Assembly: GCA_949317995.1 (NCBI GenBank)
Contig: OX439044.1
Span: forward strand, 54,082,166-54,146,165
Direction of reading: 5' to 3'
Source: Acholoe squamosa
Lineage: Eukaryota; Annelida; Polychaeta; Phyllodocida; Polynoidae
Length of the DNA stretch: 64,000 nt
This document shows, piece after piece, positions 51,900-64,000 of the stretch; position 1 is the first letter of the stretch; each line of letters starts with the position of its first letter. Position numbers and translations under genes: made by a program. The notes under the pieces are model-generated. The model was not told the origin of the DNA, did not search any database, and worked only from the letters and a program-made list of their open reading frames with translations.

Positions 51900-54719
51900 T
51901 ACAAAATAGTGTTATTAAATGAAATAGATTGTAAAAAAGGCCTTAAGGTCTTTTGCACCAACACTAGATCCATATATGGGAAATGTATTTAGATTGATTA
52001 CTCATGCTGACATTACAGGTATTGTAGTTAAAATCCTGGTTAAAACCTTCCATATTAGATGCTGACTTGTTCATTCCCGGATATCAATATATAAGGTTGG
52101 ACCGTTATCCTAATAGAGAGAAAACAGCTGGAGGTCTTATGTTGTACCTACGAGATGATTTGATTGCTGTTCCAGATCTTCACTGTTCCTTTATTAAAAA
52201 AAAGTATATGAAATCCTATGTGCGGACATAACTGTAAATGCCACTAAATATAAAATTTTTGTATGCTACCGACCACCAGACTGCCTAGATAAGGCTGCTA
52301 TATATAGTAAATTATCTGACCTGTTGAAAAATGTATCGAAAAATAGAAAAAATAATTATAATGGGTGATTTTAATGTAAATCTGCTATGCAAGAAAGATG
52401 TCGATGATTCAAAAGTCGATGAATTCTGTACCGGTAACAAGGTTTTCCAGCTAATTAATGAAGTTACACGTCCTGTGTCTAATACTCTATTAGATCATAT
52501 TTATACAAATGTCCACAATACATCTAGCTCTGGCCTAACTGATGTGCATATTTCCGACCACACTCCTATCTATATGATTATTAAATGTGATAGAACTAAA
52601 GAAAAAGCTGGTCACAGCTAGGTCTTACAGACGCTATGATTATCTTACTTTTAAGAATATGTTGATACGAGTTAATTGGGCTGATGTTGTACTATTACAA
52701 GATCCCAATGAAATGTGGGACAGAATTATTTCTGAAATTCTATCTACCTTGGATATAATGTGTCCTGTCAAACAATTAACTATACCAGAATACACTGCTA
52801 TCTGGCTAACACAACCAATCCTAGAATTGATGCGTGTTAGAGACAAGCTGTATGCCAGAGCTAGACAAACTAATAGTGTAAATGACTGGGATATTGCTCT
52901 ATAATACAAAAGGATAGTCAAAAGAGAATTGTTTAATAGCCAAAAAAATGAAATCCGCGCCTTATTGGAATATAGGAAAACGGACCCCACCAAATTTTGG
53001 AAAGCAATTCAATTATTATTACCCCATAAGACAAGTAGCACTCTTATAAAACTACGAAATAATACAACAAACCTTATTGTCCCCCCCAGCAATGTGCTAG
53101 TTATATAAATAACTTTTTTACAAATGTTGGTGTTAAACTTGCAACTGCCCTTCCACCTGCTGAGGGGAATGGCAATGAACCTCCATTGTATGGGGATCCT
53201 GGTGTAGATGTCAATTTACTGCGAGAGATATCATATTTAGACTTTATTAAATTGGCAAAATCTATCAATATTAAGAAACCTTCTGCCATTAAGCATTGCA
53301 AAAATTTTATACTTAAGGATGCTTTCTTCGCCATCTCTGAAGTCATACATGTTCTTTATAATAGATGTCTACAAAAATCTATTTTTTCCTGTGAGATGGA
53401 AGGCTGGGACAGTGGTACCCCTCCATAAAAAGCCAAACTCCCTTGACGTAAATGACCTTAGACCTATAAGCCTATTACAAACCCCAGGTAAACTACTAGA
53501 AAAGATTGTATGTACCAGACTGCAAAAATACATGGAAGATAGAAATTTGTTATGCCCTTCGCAGCATGGTTATAGAAAGAAGTACTCGACCCAAACAGCC
53601 ATCACTGAACATCTTTACACTATAATGCAACACATTACTGTTAATAAACCTGCCTACTGTCTATATTTAGATTACAAAAAAGCATTTGATACCATCTCAC
53701 ACCCAAAGCTATTGGAAAAATTGAAGGTCTTAGGATTAAATGAGGCGACTTGTAAATTTTTCAAGAATTATTTAACCCAGAGAAAACAATATACCCTAGC
53801 TAATAATATTGTATCCCCCTACCAACAGCTAACATATGGAGTCCCCCAGGGCTTGGTACTGGGTCCTGTACTTTTTTCTGTCTATATAAACACCCTACCA
53901 AAATGTGGAAACTTTGATTGTTCTTTATATGCGGATGACACTGTTGTTATAACGGACACCCCTCAAGCGATGAGGAGTGCAATCGCTAGAATTAGCAAAT
54001 AGTGTATAAATAACTCCTTGACAATCAATACTGCTAAAACAAAATGGTTGCTGTTTAATGACGTATTACATGACAATTCTCATTTTATGTTAAATGGATC
54101 TATAGTTGAAAGGGTATATAATTTTCCATATCTTGGTGTCACCTTAGATCCTGATCTAAAATTTGTAGAACACAGAGAGAAATGTGTAAATAATATTAAG
54201 AACAAAATCTATCAACTTGCCAGAGTGAGAAAATTCTTAGACATTCCTTCCGCCTTAGACATATACAAATGCATGATTTTACCTATAATAGATTATTGTG
54301 ACTTCATATGGGACAGAGACTATAGAGGGGAATCTGCTGAATTACAATTACTACAAAATTGGGCCTTAAGAATTGTTTATATGGTCTGATTGGAAGAAAA
54401 TCCATTAATGACCACCATACAAATACAAAATGCTAGCGGCTGTCATGTACTAAGTAGAAGGAGGGATGTACACTTATTATTTTATGCTTTTAGACTAGCC
54501 CAAAACCCCAACTTAGTTGACAATAGGAACCTCCCCACCAGATTACACACTGGTAAAAGACTACTCGTTCCACACTGTCTAAAACCCATATTTGTCAGAA
54601 GTGCCTTTTATGGAGCCTGCTGTAGGTGGAATCAATTACAATCTAAATACACTCACATTGACACAATAGTGCTTTTCAAGAAAGAAATTAAAAATAACTA
54701 TCCTGATTGTTTTATGTGA
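51900..54719 (+). pseudogene. LINE ORF2 relic: endonuclease and reverse transcriptase
   Basis: The endonuclease part begins near 51918 (a GLKVF.TNTRSI-like start) and includes GGLMLYLRDDL, a YRPP block (~52267), MGDFNVNLL (~52360), DHIYTN and SDHTPIYM. The RT part has DYKKAFDTI (~53665), a PQGLVLGP block (~53843) and YADD (~53929). It is broken by several frameshifts before 53385, a TAA at 52902, and two in-frame stops in the RT/C-terminal frame: TAG 54000-54002 and TGA 54387-54389, the latter consistent with a CGA to TGA change. The C-terminal region after 54018 resembles the CR1-type tail (LLFNDV, FPYLGVTLDPDLKF, NWALRIVY). Inactive. Confidence 0.85.
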
Positions 54720-54756
54720 AAACTATCTTGATGTACTGTCATACGCTATTTTTTTT

Positions 54757-54780
54757 ATCTCATCTCATCTCATCTCATCA
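54757..54780. repeat. (CTCAT)n microsatellite near the LINE 3' end
   Basis: Four to five TCTCA units just after the ORF2 stop. Many CR1/L2-type LINEs end in a short tandem repeat, so this could be the true 3' terminus. Confidence 0.7.
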
Positions 54781-54990
54781 TTAGTTGATTAATGATATTG
54801 ATCTGAGGCACGGTCAACCATTTTACCACCTTGATTGTCAATGGCTTGGACAATTATGTTGAACCTTGAATGGTGTTTTTTTATCAGATACTTGTATCAT
54901 TGAGGGGGCCTGATTTAACAACCACAATGCGTGGGTATTCTTAATGCATCTACTATGTATATGTATTAACCCAATAAACTACTTTAAAAA

Positions 54991-56093
54991 AAGGGCTCCC
55001 CTGCAATATGACATACAAACAAATAAAAACACATAGAAGCTGAGAAGCGAAAGTAGCATAATACAGCTTAATAGTAAGGGTTAGGGGCCAGCCCCAGGGT
55101 GGTGGGCTTGTATAAGTTTGCAATCACCTACTCGTCACCCTTCGTCACCTCATTTGAATTCCCATCACAAGCCTACCACTTGCTCTCCCTCATCCTTTCC
55201 ATCAATACTGAAAGGTACAAAATCCCATTCCATTTATGTGCTATACTCATTTCCTTCCCCTATTTAACAACTGATGCACCGGCTATTTTCACCGTTATAG
55301 GTTCCATCCACCTCTAGTATCGTATATTGGGAACTTAAGATGTAAAGTATAGATTTAGATTTAGATATAGATAAGAAAGCCGCTATTACAAGCTTTTCCC
55401 CTTTTCATTTTAAAATATGCCTTTTCTTTTAATATTTGAAGGCCTCCAAATAGTTGTCTGGGCACCAAGTGATAAAAGGCAACCTAGATAAACACCTTGG
55501 ATATTGACTAAGATTAGCTCTGTAGTCACAGCTGCAATATCCCCTGCCACATTTGGCCTTCCACTAGTCCCAGGAGTACATTCTAAATGGGGTTCACTCA
55601 GGCGGTTCTTTAAGGCCAGCCTCCTCTAGGTGGCAAGGGATGGCAGCGTAACATGCGGCACAGGTTTTTCTTTGTTCTGTTTGTTATTGTTGACATTACA
55701 CTTCAGTTTCACATGAATGTCGTGGCAATTTCGTGGCAATATTGCATACCTGTTTCGCCTAGAACAATGTGTCGCCTGTGACGCTGCCACCCGTGTTGCC
55801 TAGTGGAGCCCTGGCATCACTCATTCGTTGGAATTGGTACTTCCAAAGTGATTTAGTAATTTTACATGTCACTGATTCCAGAATACCCACACCCCTGAGA
55901 GGCCAGCAATAAAATCACATTTATATGACCTCAATTATGGATGGGTGGGTTGGCTGAGGGGCTTCGTCCCCTACAGGGCAGTAAATATAAATGACACTGG
56001 TCATGTTAGCTTAACCCTATGCGGTGTGTTTTGTTGCAAAGTTCCATTCAGGATTCATGGAAAACCTCTCTTGAAAAAGATTCATGAAAAAGT
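54991..56093. other. Non-coding DNA; no gene seen
   Basis: Includes GTATAGATTTAGATTTAGATATAG near 55350 and no recognised frame. Confidence 0.45.
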
Positions 56094-56361
56094 CAGGAGG
56101 CCATTTCTCAATGTACTACGACTAGACATAGCCCCAACGATTTTAAAATGCCAAGAATATGCCAGGCTATCGCAGGAACTGCGCTACGACTGCTCACTAC
56201 GATTAGCAGCTATGCAGTAATTACATAAGGTTCAGTAGGGCAGTCGTACTGGTGCAGACATTAGGGACTACTAGTGCATGGTACTGTAATGGCCAAAATT
56301 ATTAGATTCTCACTATGATTTAAAGGACAGCAGTCGTAGTGTGTTAAGAAATGGCTTCCAG
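56094..56361. mobile_element. Palindromic MITE family (GGAGGCATTTCT ends), copy 2
   Basis: Ends GGAGGCCATTTCTCAATGT and inverted TTAAGAAATGGCTTCC. The interior contains GCAGTAATTACATRRGG and GGGCAGTCGTAC, both shared with the 43693 copy. A fragment with CTACGATTTTTTTAAG and GTCGTAGTATGTTAAGAAAT follows at 56515-56580. Confidence 0.7.
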
Positions 56362-57592
56362 AGCTGATAGATTATATGCCATCCAGTGGCCACATCCCCA
56401 AAGAGCAAGATTTCACTAAGAGGCAAAATTCTAAGAGACAATACTTCTCACCCCATAATCCATCCAAAATCCTAGTTCTGCTGGCACTTGTCCCTTCATA
56501 CAAGGGTGTAATATCACTATATTGAGGGTATCCACTACGATTTTTTTAAGTGAGGCTGGTCGTAGTATGTTAAGAAATACCAATAATGCATGAGGCGCGT
56601 AGTTAAGCACTTAATACTTATTTTATTACAAGATCTATGCATCAGAATGCATCAAAATGCATCATGCATTCATTGAAAAAGAGAACATATACTGCAAGTG
56701 GCACACAGTACTAAAAATTTATCTTCTAGAGAGGCAAAAAGGTGGACCAGGCCGGGACACGAAGGCCTGTACCAGGGGTTTGGAGCTCAATGCACTGACC
56801 ACTCCACTATCGGTACACACACCTCGCCACCCGGCTGCTGTTGGTTTAATGTTCTACCATAGCTGTGTGGAGCTGGGAAGGTTTATCCCATTGAACCCTA
56901 TTTTAACCAGAATGAGGCATTGGGCAGGTGATCTGCTGGATCAATGCCTAGTTTTAGGCCTACTCTCAAAGTCTAGCCTCCCTGTTTAGTGTATAAATGA
57001 AACTTAAATTATATCTAATTCTAAAAGAAGGGCCCACTGTAAAGAATGATCAAATTATATAGTACTAATAAAGGGATGCTATCCATTTCTTCCTATTACC
57101 AGGGAATGGAACATAATAGCCTAGCCCTAGTATAGCACTACTAGTAGTAGTACTACTACATGCAGGAGTGCAGGTAAACAACCCCATACCAGGCCAGCCT
57201 TGTACTTGACTTAGTATTGGGTCACTAGTTTGTCATACTACCTGCACCTTGTGATTTTTTATGGTTTTACAGGACTGGCATTAGAGTTTTTTTAACAAGG
57301 GGGGGGGGTCTTGGAAGGCTATAATAGAACACTGATCACTCCCTGTCTGTTGGGGGTTGGGCCGGGGATCACTGGCCTAACCCCGACACACACGGTAGTG
57401 ATCAGTTAGAGAAACAGTGTGTGTTTGCTTGTATATACAATGCCATAGGTTCCACCTATTTAGAAGTGACTCCCAGCTTTCTCGCATGTGCAAAGTTAGA
57501 AATGCATTATATTCATAGAGGCAATCACACCAACAAGAGAGCACGACATACTGGAGACATGTGTACCGATGGTATGGGTAGTAATCGTGTGA
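56362..57592. other. Non-coding DNA; no gene seen
   Basis: Contains the MITE fragment noted above, a G run near 57300, and short frames without recognisable features. Confidence 0.45.
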
Positions 57593-58052
57593 GTCCCTGT
57601 GGCACACTCCATAGGGAGCTTGCATTCAGATCAGTAGGGTATGGGTTCGACCCCTACCTTTGGCAATGACATTCTCCATGGTTTTAACATGTGACATATG
57701 ACATATGCCTGATATCGAGGATAACAGGCACTGGGTGCCTAATATCCAACCAAACATTACCTGATATGCAAGTAAGATTTCATGTCATGATGCATGCAAT
57801 ATCGACAGTTATTACACGATTTCTGTGACTCAGGGTGCTTTTCCTGGATATTCCCATTCTAATACCTGTTGATATTGCACACCATGATGCATGCATCATG
57901 ACCTTGTGTGCTGATATCCATGGATATCAGCACACCTTACATGTCATATGTCACATGTTAAAACCTACGAGAATTCTATTGCCAAGGGCAGGGGTCGAAC
58001 TCATACCCTACTGATCCTAAATCCAACTCACTATGCATTGCGTCACAGGGAC
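57593..58052. repeat. Inverted pair of tRNA-Arg-like SINE heads
   Basis: Left arm 57593-57715 (+) and right arm 57933-58052 (-) are imperfect inverted copies. Each begins with a tRNA-like unit (GTCCCTGTGRC..CA then GGTTCGACCCC or AGTTCGACCCC) resembling tRNA-Arg in its 5' half, followed by a shared body (TTTTAACATGTGACATATGACAT). The centre holds two perfect palindromes: CATGATGCATGCATCATG (57883-57900) and a 30-bp one at 57906-57935. Part of the body (ACACGATTTCTGTG..GTGCTTTTCCTGGAT) recurs inverted at about 58260-58345. They are probably two SINEs in opposite orientation, or a MITE that captured SINE ends. Confidence 0.7.
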
Positions 58053-58362
58053 TGACGAGAAGTGGTTGGCTAGAACCAGGTCTCTAAAAGTGAATGATAT
58101 GATATAAAGCATGGGGAGGTCACTCACATATAACTAGTATACATTCAAAGTGTGGAAATATCCTGCAGTCTGGGTTGTGACCCCCCTCCCTCCCTCCCTG
58201 CCTCTGTGTCCGCCATGGTAGCCTGCGGCTCCTTGTGTGATATCCTAGCATACAACCAACTCAGTGCCTGATATCTATACATTACTTACATAGTATCAGA
58301 ATGGGAAAATCCAGGAAAAGCACTCAGAATCACAGAAATCGTGTAATAAAACTAAATAGCAG

Positions 58363-60285
58363 CTTTTTTTTTTTTTTGGACTTGCTCATTGCATTAATGA
58401 ACTGCTATGTTCATTTAAATAATGCTATAGAGCAGACCAAGTTTTATTGATTTTTCAAAGGAAAGTCACAAATAAAACAATACAATAACTTCATGAATCT
58501 TGACAAATATCAATATGAACACAATCAGCAGATGGAAAAATAGGGACTGGCAATATTCACTCAATAGGGTATTTACATGGAAAGTACAGACAAACAAATT
58601 AAAAGCAAAAAGAGATAGACAGTAAATAATATGTCATACATAGAGATTTGTGTGTCTACACATTATTTCAGTACATCATGATTACAGCTAAATACACCTT
58701 GTCTTTAGTTCAAATAAGTGATAATTAGAGTTGGTAGTATATGCTGTTATATGCATATGGGAACATCAGCAATATCAATATGGATGTAAACATGAAAAAG
58801 GATATGAATGTGAGTATGAATATGAATATGAAGCGGCACAGTTTCCACACCTGCTTCTCATTATCAATTATAACCCAATTTCAGGTTCAACCTTATATTT
58901 TCTATCTTCATCACACCCTCTTTGAATTTTACCTTTGTCGTAGCTTTCTGAATCTCCTCAGGTAGAGTATTCCAGAGAGCCACCCCTCTGTACCATGGCG
59001 ATCTTTTATAGTGTCTAGTAATAACCCTAGGTAGTTCAAAAACGATCTTCTTTTGAGACCTTGTATTATAAGATTGTGGTCTATTGAACACAGTCTTTGA
59101 TTTCTTATACATTAAGCATAATAATAGCATGTCAAATCTTTTCTCTAACACTGGAACCTTACAAATTTCATGCAACTCCTTCACACTATACCGTCTAATA
59201 TTGCATTTCAGACAAACTCTAAGAGCTCTATTTTGCAGTCATTGTAATGCTGCAAGACCATCCTCATTACAACTAGTACTTATAAATGAACAATATTCTA
59301 TAATTGATCTGATTGTACAACAGTATATCTTTACACTCTGCTCTTGTGTTAAAAACTTTCTTAACTTAGCAAACCTAAATAGTTTATTGCATACATTTCT
59401 TTTAATAATTTTAATCTGTTTATCAAAACTAAGTTTACTGTCAATATGTACACCTAGATATGGAAAGAAGGTGACAGTTTGCACAGTGCTGCCATTGAAG
59501 TCTATAGTAGAATCCGGACATCTTTTTAATTTATGAGCACTACAAAACCACATAAATTTAGTTTTAGTTGGATTTACTGTTAGTCTGTTTTCGATAACCC
59601 AACACTTAAAGTTAATTACATCTTCATTCAAATTGTCATTAACCAAGTCTACATCTTTGTTAGAACTATAAATCACAATGTCATCAGCATACAGTTTAAT
59701 CTTGCATTTTTTTAAGACCTTAACAACATCATCAATATATAGGACAAACAACAGGGGACCTAAAACTGATCCTTGAGGGACACCGTAATCAATATCTTGG
59801 CTTGAGGACAATTTATTACCATAGCTAGTTCGTTGTTTTCTATTTTCCAGGTAACTTTTAAACCATAGAAAATTAGATTTACTCAAACCAAGTTTACTGA
59901 GTTTAATTAGCAATTTTGAATGTAATACACTGTCAAATGCTTTAGTGAAGTCTATAAATAGAGCCCCTGTTATCAGACCATTGTTTCTACATTCATAAAG
60001 CTCATTAACAAAGTCAAAAGTGGCATCACCAGTACCTGTCCCTTTTTTGGTTTTCACAAAAAGTACCATTTTTCTTCATACTTTCACATAGGTAATAATA
60101 CATAATTTTCTCAATGACTTTAGATGGCATTGGTAGTATTGATATGGGTCGCCAATTTTTTACCATTGCCAAATCCCCATCCTTAGGTAATGGTCTTACA
60201 ACTGCCATTGCCCAACATTTTGAAAAAATACCCCTGTCCAAACTAATTTGTATCAGATGAGTGAATTGATTTATCAACAACAATA
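58363..60285 (-). mobile_element. 5'-truncated CR1/L2-like LINE
   Basis: On the - strand an RT region and C-terminal tail are followed by a roughly 500-nt 3' untranslated region with AATAAA near 58445 and a 16-nt A tail (T run at 58363-58378 on +). The 5' end is abrupt near 60285, before the start of RT, as in incomplete target-primed reverse transcription. It is a different family from the LINE at 48.8 kb: protein sequence differs and it lies on the opposite strand. Confidence 0.8.
58864..60283 (-). pseudogene. LINE reverse transcriptase relic
   Basis: Three consecutive pieces. 60283-60026 has the RT start (VVRPLPKDGD...NWRPISILPMPSKVIEKI). After a frameshift near 60050, 60069-59239 has FIDFTKAFDSV, GVPQGSVLGPLLF, YADDIVIYS and FFPYLGVHID. 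An in-frame TGA at 59239-59241 (consistent with CGA decay) is followed in the same frame by a tail to 58864 with RSPWYRGVALWNTLPEEI, typical of CR1-like C-termini. Catalytic YADD is intact, but the ORF is truncated and broken, so it cannot be active. Confidence 0.9.
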
Positions 60286-60847
60286 ATGCACAATGTAGTA
60301 TATCTCCCCTTATTCCTTAGCTTAGTAGTACAGAGATATCGCACTGGCTCTACTCTTACCTGCATAGAGGCCAGTGTATTTTCTCAAGCACACTAAAGCT
60401 CATTTGGCACAATTGGTCTGTACTGAGTCGTAGTTTATGTGTCTTATCATACCATATTTAGAATTGCCCTCCAAGACTGGTTCTTAGAAGCACGTATAGC
60501 AGGCCCCATGTGCATTTATGTGATATTAATGAAGGGTACAGCCCAGCCCTTTACCTGGAGGTCCCAATAAGGACAGACTAATACTTGATGAAGATTGCCC
60601 CTTTCCTGTGGCTAGACATAAAAAAGAGAAAATACACTATGATTTATTCATTCCTGGTATTCAAACTGACTGTCACCCTGCATTATCATCATTGCCTGCT
60701 GCACCTCCCTTCTCTTAGCACTGTGATTAGGATAGGGATGTCACTTCAAGTTAAAAAATTATTGGAGTAGAAATAAATTGATTTATTTTCCTCATAAGTT
60801 TAAATCATCAATGAAACTTGAGACTCACATTGGAATACAAACTTCTC

Positions 60848-61030
60848 TGGAAGGCATTTCTCTAGATCGTATGACTAGACACATCCCTCACTCTAATGCC
60901 ATTACATCTCTGCATCTAGTGGATACTAGTGATTTCACTGGTACGACTGTCATAACAAACCCTATTTAATTACTACATTATAAGTGCTGATCGTATACAG
61001 CAGTCATAGTACATTCTAGAAAGAGGCACC
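60848..61030. mobile_element. Palindromic MITE family (GGAGGCATTTCT ends), copy 3
   Basis: A shorter copy with GGAAGGCATTTCTCTAGAT and an inverted end TCTAGAAAGAGGCACC. The interior CAGTCATAGTACATT and GGTACGACTGTCAT match the other copies in inverted order. Confidence 0.6.
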
Positions 61031-64000
61031 TGCTATCCGGTCCTTTATTTGCGTATTGAGGTCTTCCAAGGGAGATCAACATCCCTTTTAGTTGTTCCTC
61101 ACTTTCTAAAAAATGTAAACATGTCCTCTTGCAGATTTCAGGATCGTGTTTCAATAGTTTCCAGGACAGGTTCAGCCAGCGACGACTGGAGATGGGTCAA
61201 ATCTTAGCAAGTGATCTTAGGATTTTGGCCTCGGTGACTAAATAGCTGGCTTCATTACTGGATGTTCGTACTGCCTGCTGGCTAAATAGCCACCACAGCA
61301 GTGACTCAATAAGGGATCCTGTATGACATCTCCATGTGAATAATTAGTGGGTAGCCCTAGCTGCTGCCCTCTGCACTCCTTTGCTCAAATGTACCCAATC
61401 TGGGCTCTTTACACTACTACCTATAAGCCTGTGGCCAGCGCCTTTGGTGCTGGGATGGCATTTTTTTTCTAAAGAATAAAATTTTGAAAAGTGTGGTGTT
61501 TCACCTAAGGATTGAGCATTACATTATGCCTGTCATACCCAACCCTCACCCACCATGGCTTTCTAATAATATTACAAAGGATATTACACTTAGCTGACAC
61601 CTCAGCCCTACTATTAAGAAAGAATAACAGAGCGTACATTGTTTTAGATACAATTAGGTCATTAGATATAGATCTATCATATATGATTTGAAAGGGAACT
61701 ATCTAGAACAATTATACATCATTTGGGCTGGGGGGTCTTGATTGTCTCCCTAAAACCACCTAAAACTTGCCCCACCAGGCCCCTATTCAAGGCCCGACCC
61801 CTATTGATTTGACAGCCCTCCTACCCTGGCCTCTATTCAAGGGAGGCTGCTATTCAAGGCCAGGCTCCTATATGAGACATTACAGTAGTTACTGCAGCCC
61901 TATGCTCATTTGAACACAGGAGTGCTTACTAGACCATGAAGGAGGTGTGACTGGTCACTATGTAGCCAATAGTGGCCCCTACGACTGGGTGCTATGACTT
62001 CATAGTGGTGTGTATTGAGCCAGTAGTTGAATAAATAGCAGCTGCTATTTTGACGCCTCCACTGGAGCTCACTATGTAGTCACTGGTATGGAGTCATTTG
62101 TTACACCTCCTACTACGATTTGAGGGTGTCCAGTCATGGAAACTATTGAAACATGATCCAGAGCTACATAGTCAATCTCAATCGATTTCATTATTGATTT
62201 GCTATGCACGGGAAAGGCTCAAAGTGATTAGCCCTTGAGGTGTTAGTGTAAAAGCTATAGATTTATTGTGAGTAATAGTGGAGGCTGTTGTCTTCTAATT
62301 TTGGGCTTTGTGTAAAAGTAGATGTTAATTATATCCAACACATCCTAGGTTGTTGGCCATCATTTCAGGAACTCAGAAATGCATGTTGGAAATTTTTCTA
62401 ACAACGTTTAGTACCAAACCAACAGCAGAGAAGTTACCCTTATCAAAACTGTAAATCTGTAGTCAGGACTCAGATGGTAGGCGGTGTTAATTCACCTTAT
62501 TTTGTCAAACGATTTGGGATACCAGCATATTAGGACCCTATAAAAACAGGAAATCACAAAAATAATTTTTTGAACCCCTGAACCCCTCTGTAGGGGGGGG
62601 GCAGAAGTCTGCCTATATTGTGAAAATATAGCCAAAATTTAGAATCTTAGAATCCTTATAAGGCCTCATCATAAATTCATGAAAGTGACCATAAAGGTTT
62701 TTATAGGAACCTTAGAGACCCTGAAAAGCCATGTTGTGATTATAAGGGTATAAGCCATGCCGGCGAGGGGGGTCGTACTTGCTAAAACACTGATAAATCA
62801 GCTATTTGGCAGGTATTTGCTCATATACAGCCCATGCGCCTATGCTGTCATAATACCTCAGGATAAGACAATTAGGCAATCTAAATCCTCTGTATATTAT
62901 ATGCCCACTTTTCATTTTTCAGCCCATCCCCCCCAGGCCCCCCCCCCCGGGAACCCACCATATCCCATGCAGAATGCACAATGTATACATATATAATGCA
63001 TAGATCTTTGCTAATTTCCCAGTATCTAAGCATGGACATATTATAGGCCTTCAAACTTCCTTTGTCTGTCCTGAGACAATCATGGCCTCCTTATACAAAG
63101 TAGGGAGGGGAGAACCCCATCAAAATCTGGCTTTCCCTAGCCCACTTAAAAGGGTCTATTTCTCCTCTTTCCTATCCCCTTGAATGTGTATGGTGCACAT
63201 ATGTGGGGGCACTACACATTCATCTGTTAATTGTGTAATGTAGTTCTTGCCATGAGTATGACCTTAGCAGTCAAAATGGCATTAAACATCTATTACTCAC
63301 TCACTCCATCCAAATCACAGAGGAGGCTCCATTCCATTCAGATCACAGAGAATGACTGTAATCATCCAAGGAATGAAATAAGACCACATATAAAAAACTG
63401 TGCGAATAGTCCCAGACATAGAGAAATGAAGGATGTTGGAAGGGTCCTGGACCCCTTATTAGATTTCAATCACTAAAAGTTCTTTATAAGGGGAAAAGTA
63501 CATGTACCTATATATCTCTACAACTTATGCCTATCAAGCTGAATAAGACCTATAGATGATTATATTATGTATCTTATTTCACTTTCCATTGACTACTTCT
63601 TCTTTGGATATATTACCAATTGCAGAGATTGTATGCTAAGGTAAAAAATATTACTTTGTGACTGTCATCTGCCAGTTGTTGACATTCCCCCCCCCCACCT
63701 ATATGCCTTATTAACCACTAAACTAAATTCTAGTAGATTTTGAGCTAAAATTATTGTTATATACCAGGTACTGATGAAAGATTCATGTAAGGACCTCACC
63801 ATAATGTTCCTAAAATGGTAGATCTATGGAAGGTGGAAGTAAGTAGAATACTGGGGCACCTGCCACTCAGTATTTATGCATTTGGGTGGGGAGTGGAATC
63901 TAATTTTGTGGTAATAGGTTGTTCATGATACATCCTGTTCACTGCATATCATAATATTGCACTTTCTTAACTATTCATACATAGGGGCTGGAGGGACAGG
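61031..64000. other. Non-coding DNA; no gene seen
   Basis: Short palindromic scraps related to the MITE family near 61920-62165 (CACTATGTAG.CA, CTACTACGATTTGAG). Homopolymer runs of C or G occur near 62590, 62940 and 63690. No supportable gene. Confidence 0.5.

Larger units (their letters stand above)
48781..54990 (+). mobile_element. CR1/L2-like LINE with a NADAR-bearing ORF1
   Basis: Layout: 5' untranslated DNA (start uncertain, near 48.8 kb), ORF1 (49066), a MITE insertion, the ORF1 tail ending with TAA at 51301-51303, then a decayed ORF2 with AP-type endonuclease and reverse transcriptase to 54719. The 3' end is probably near 54990, where CAATAAACTAC is followed by a short A run; a (CTCAT)n array at about 54757-54780 is an alternative boundary. 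The two-ORF plan with a coiled-coil/RRM-type ORF1 and endonuclease-RT ORF2 fits the CR1/L2/jockey group. The exact clade needs a tree. Confidence 0.8.

Overview
This is a stretch of animal nuclear DNA, most likely from a marine invertebrate. It has no operons, is AT-rich overall, and is filled with eukaryotic mobile elements: Polinton/Maverick, Ty3/gypsy, CR1/L2-type LINEs, palindromic MITEs and tRNA-headed repeats. I could not place the species, and I recognise no ordinary host protein-coding gene. Nearly everything supportable is a transposon, a relic of one, or duplicated non-coding DNA.

Layout. 1-4.8 kb: a decayed Polinton on the + strand, with major capsid protein relic, adenain-type protease and a small trailing ORF. 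It is broken by a 477-bp MITE and peppered with a 20-nt motif. 5-11.7 kb: a duplicated non-coding block whose first copy holds a small LTR-type element (6490-7347) carrying a tRNA-like unit in each terminal repeat. 11.73-25.20 kb: a young, 13.5-kb Ty3/gypsy retrotransposon on the - strand. It has 418-bp LTRs differing at one base, gag split by an in-frame TGA, a -1 overlap into pol, and a very long extra ORF after pol that looks nothing like env. 25.2-48.8 kb: non-coding DNA with TA-flanked MITEs, an ancient 3-kb segmental duplication, a TIR element filled with minisatellite, a second tRNA-carrying terminal-repeat element (39043-39708), a solo LTR and AT microsatellites. 48.8-55.0 kb: a + strand LINE whose first ORF carries a NADAR (YbiA-like) domain. 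The same MITE as in the Polinton has inserted near the end of that ORF. 57.6-58.1 kb: a palindromic pair of tRNA-Arg-like SINE heads. 58.36-60.29 kb: a 5'-truncated LINE on the - strand. 60.3-64 kb: no gene seen.

Most notable points. (1) The tRNA-bearing TRIM-like elements: in the better preserved one, the primer-binding site is complementary over 12 nt to the CCA-tailed 3' end that the tRNA-like unit inside its own LTR would have. (2) The LINE ORF1-NADAR fusion. (3) The third ORF of the gypsy element, with zinc-finger-like and coiled-coil regions. Nested insertions with target duplications, plus a paralogous empty site, give a clear relative chronology.
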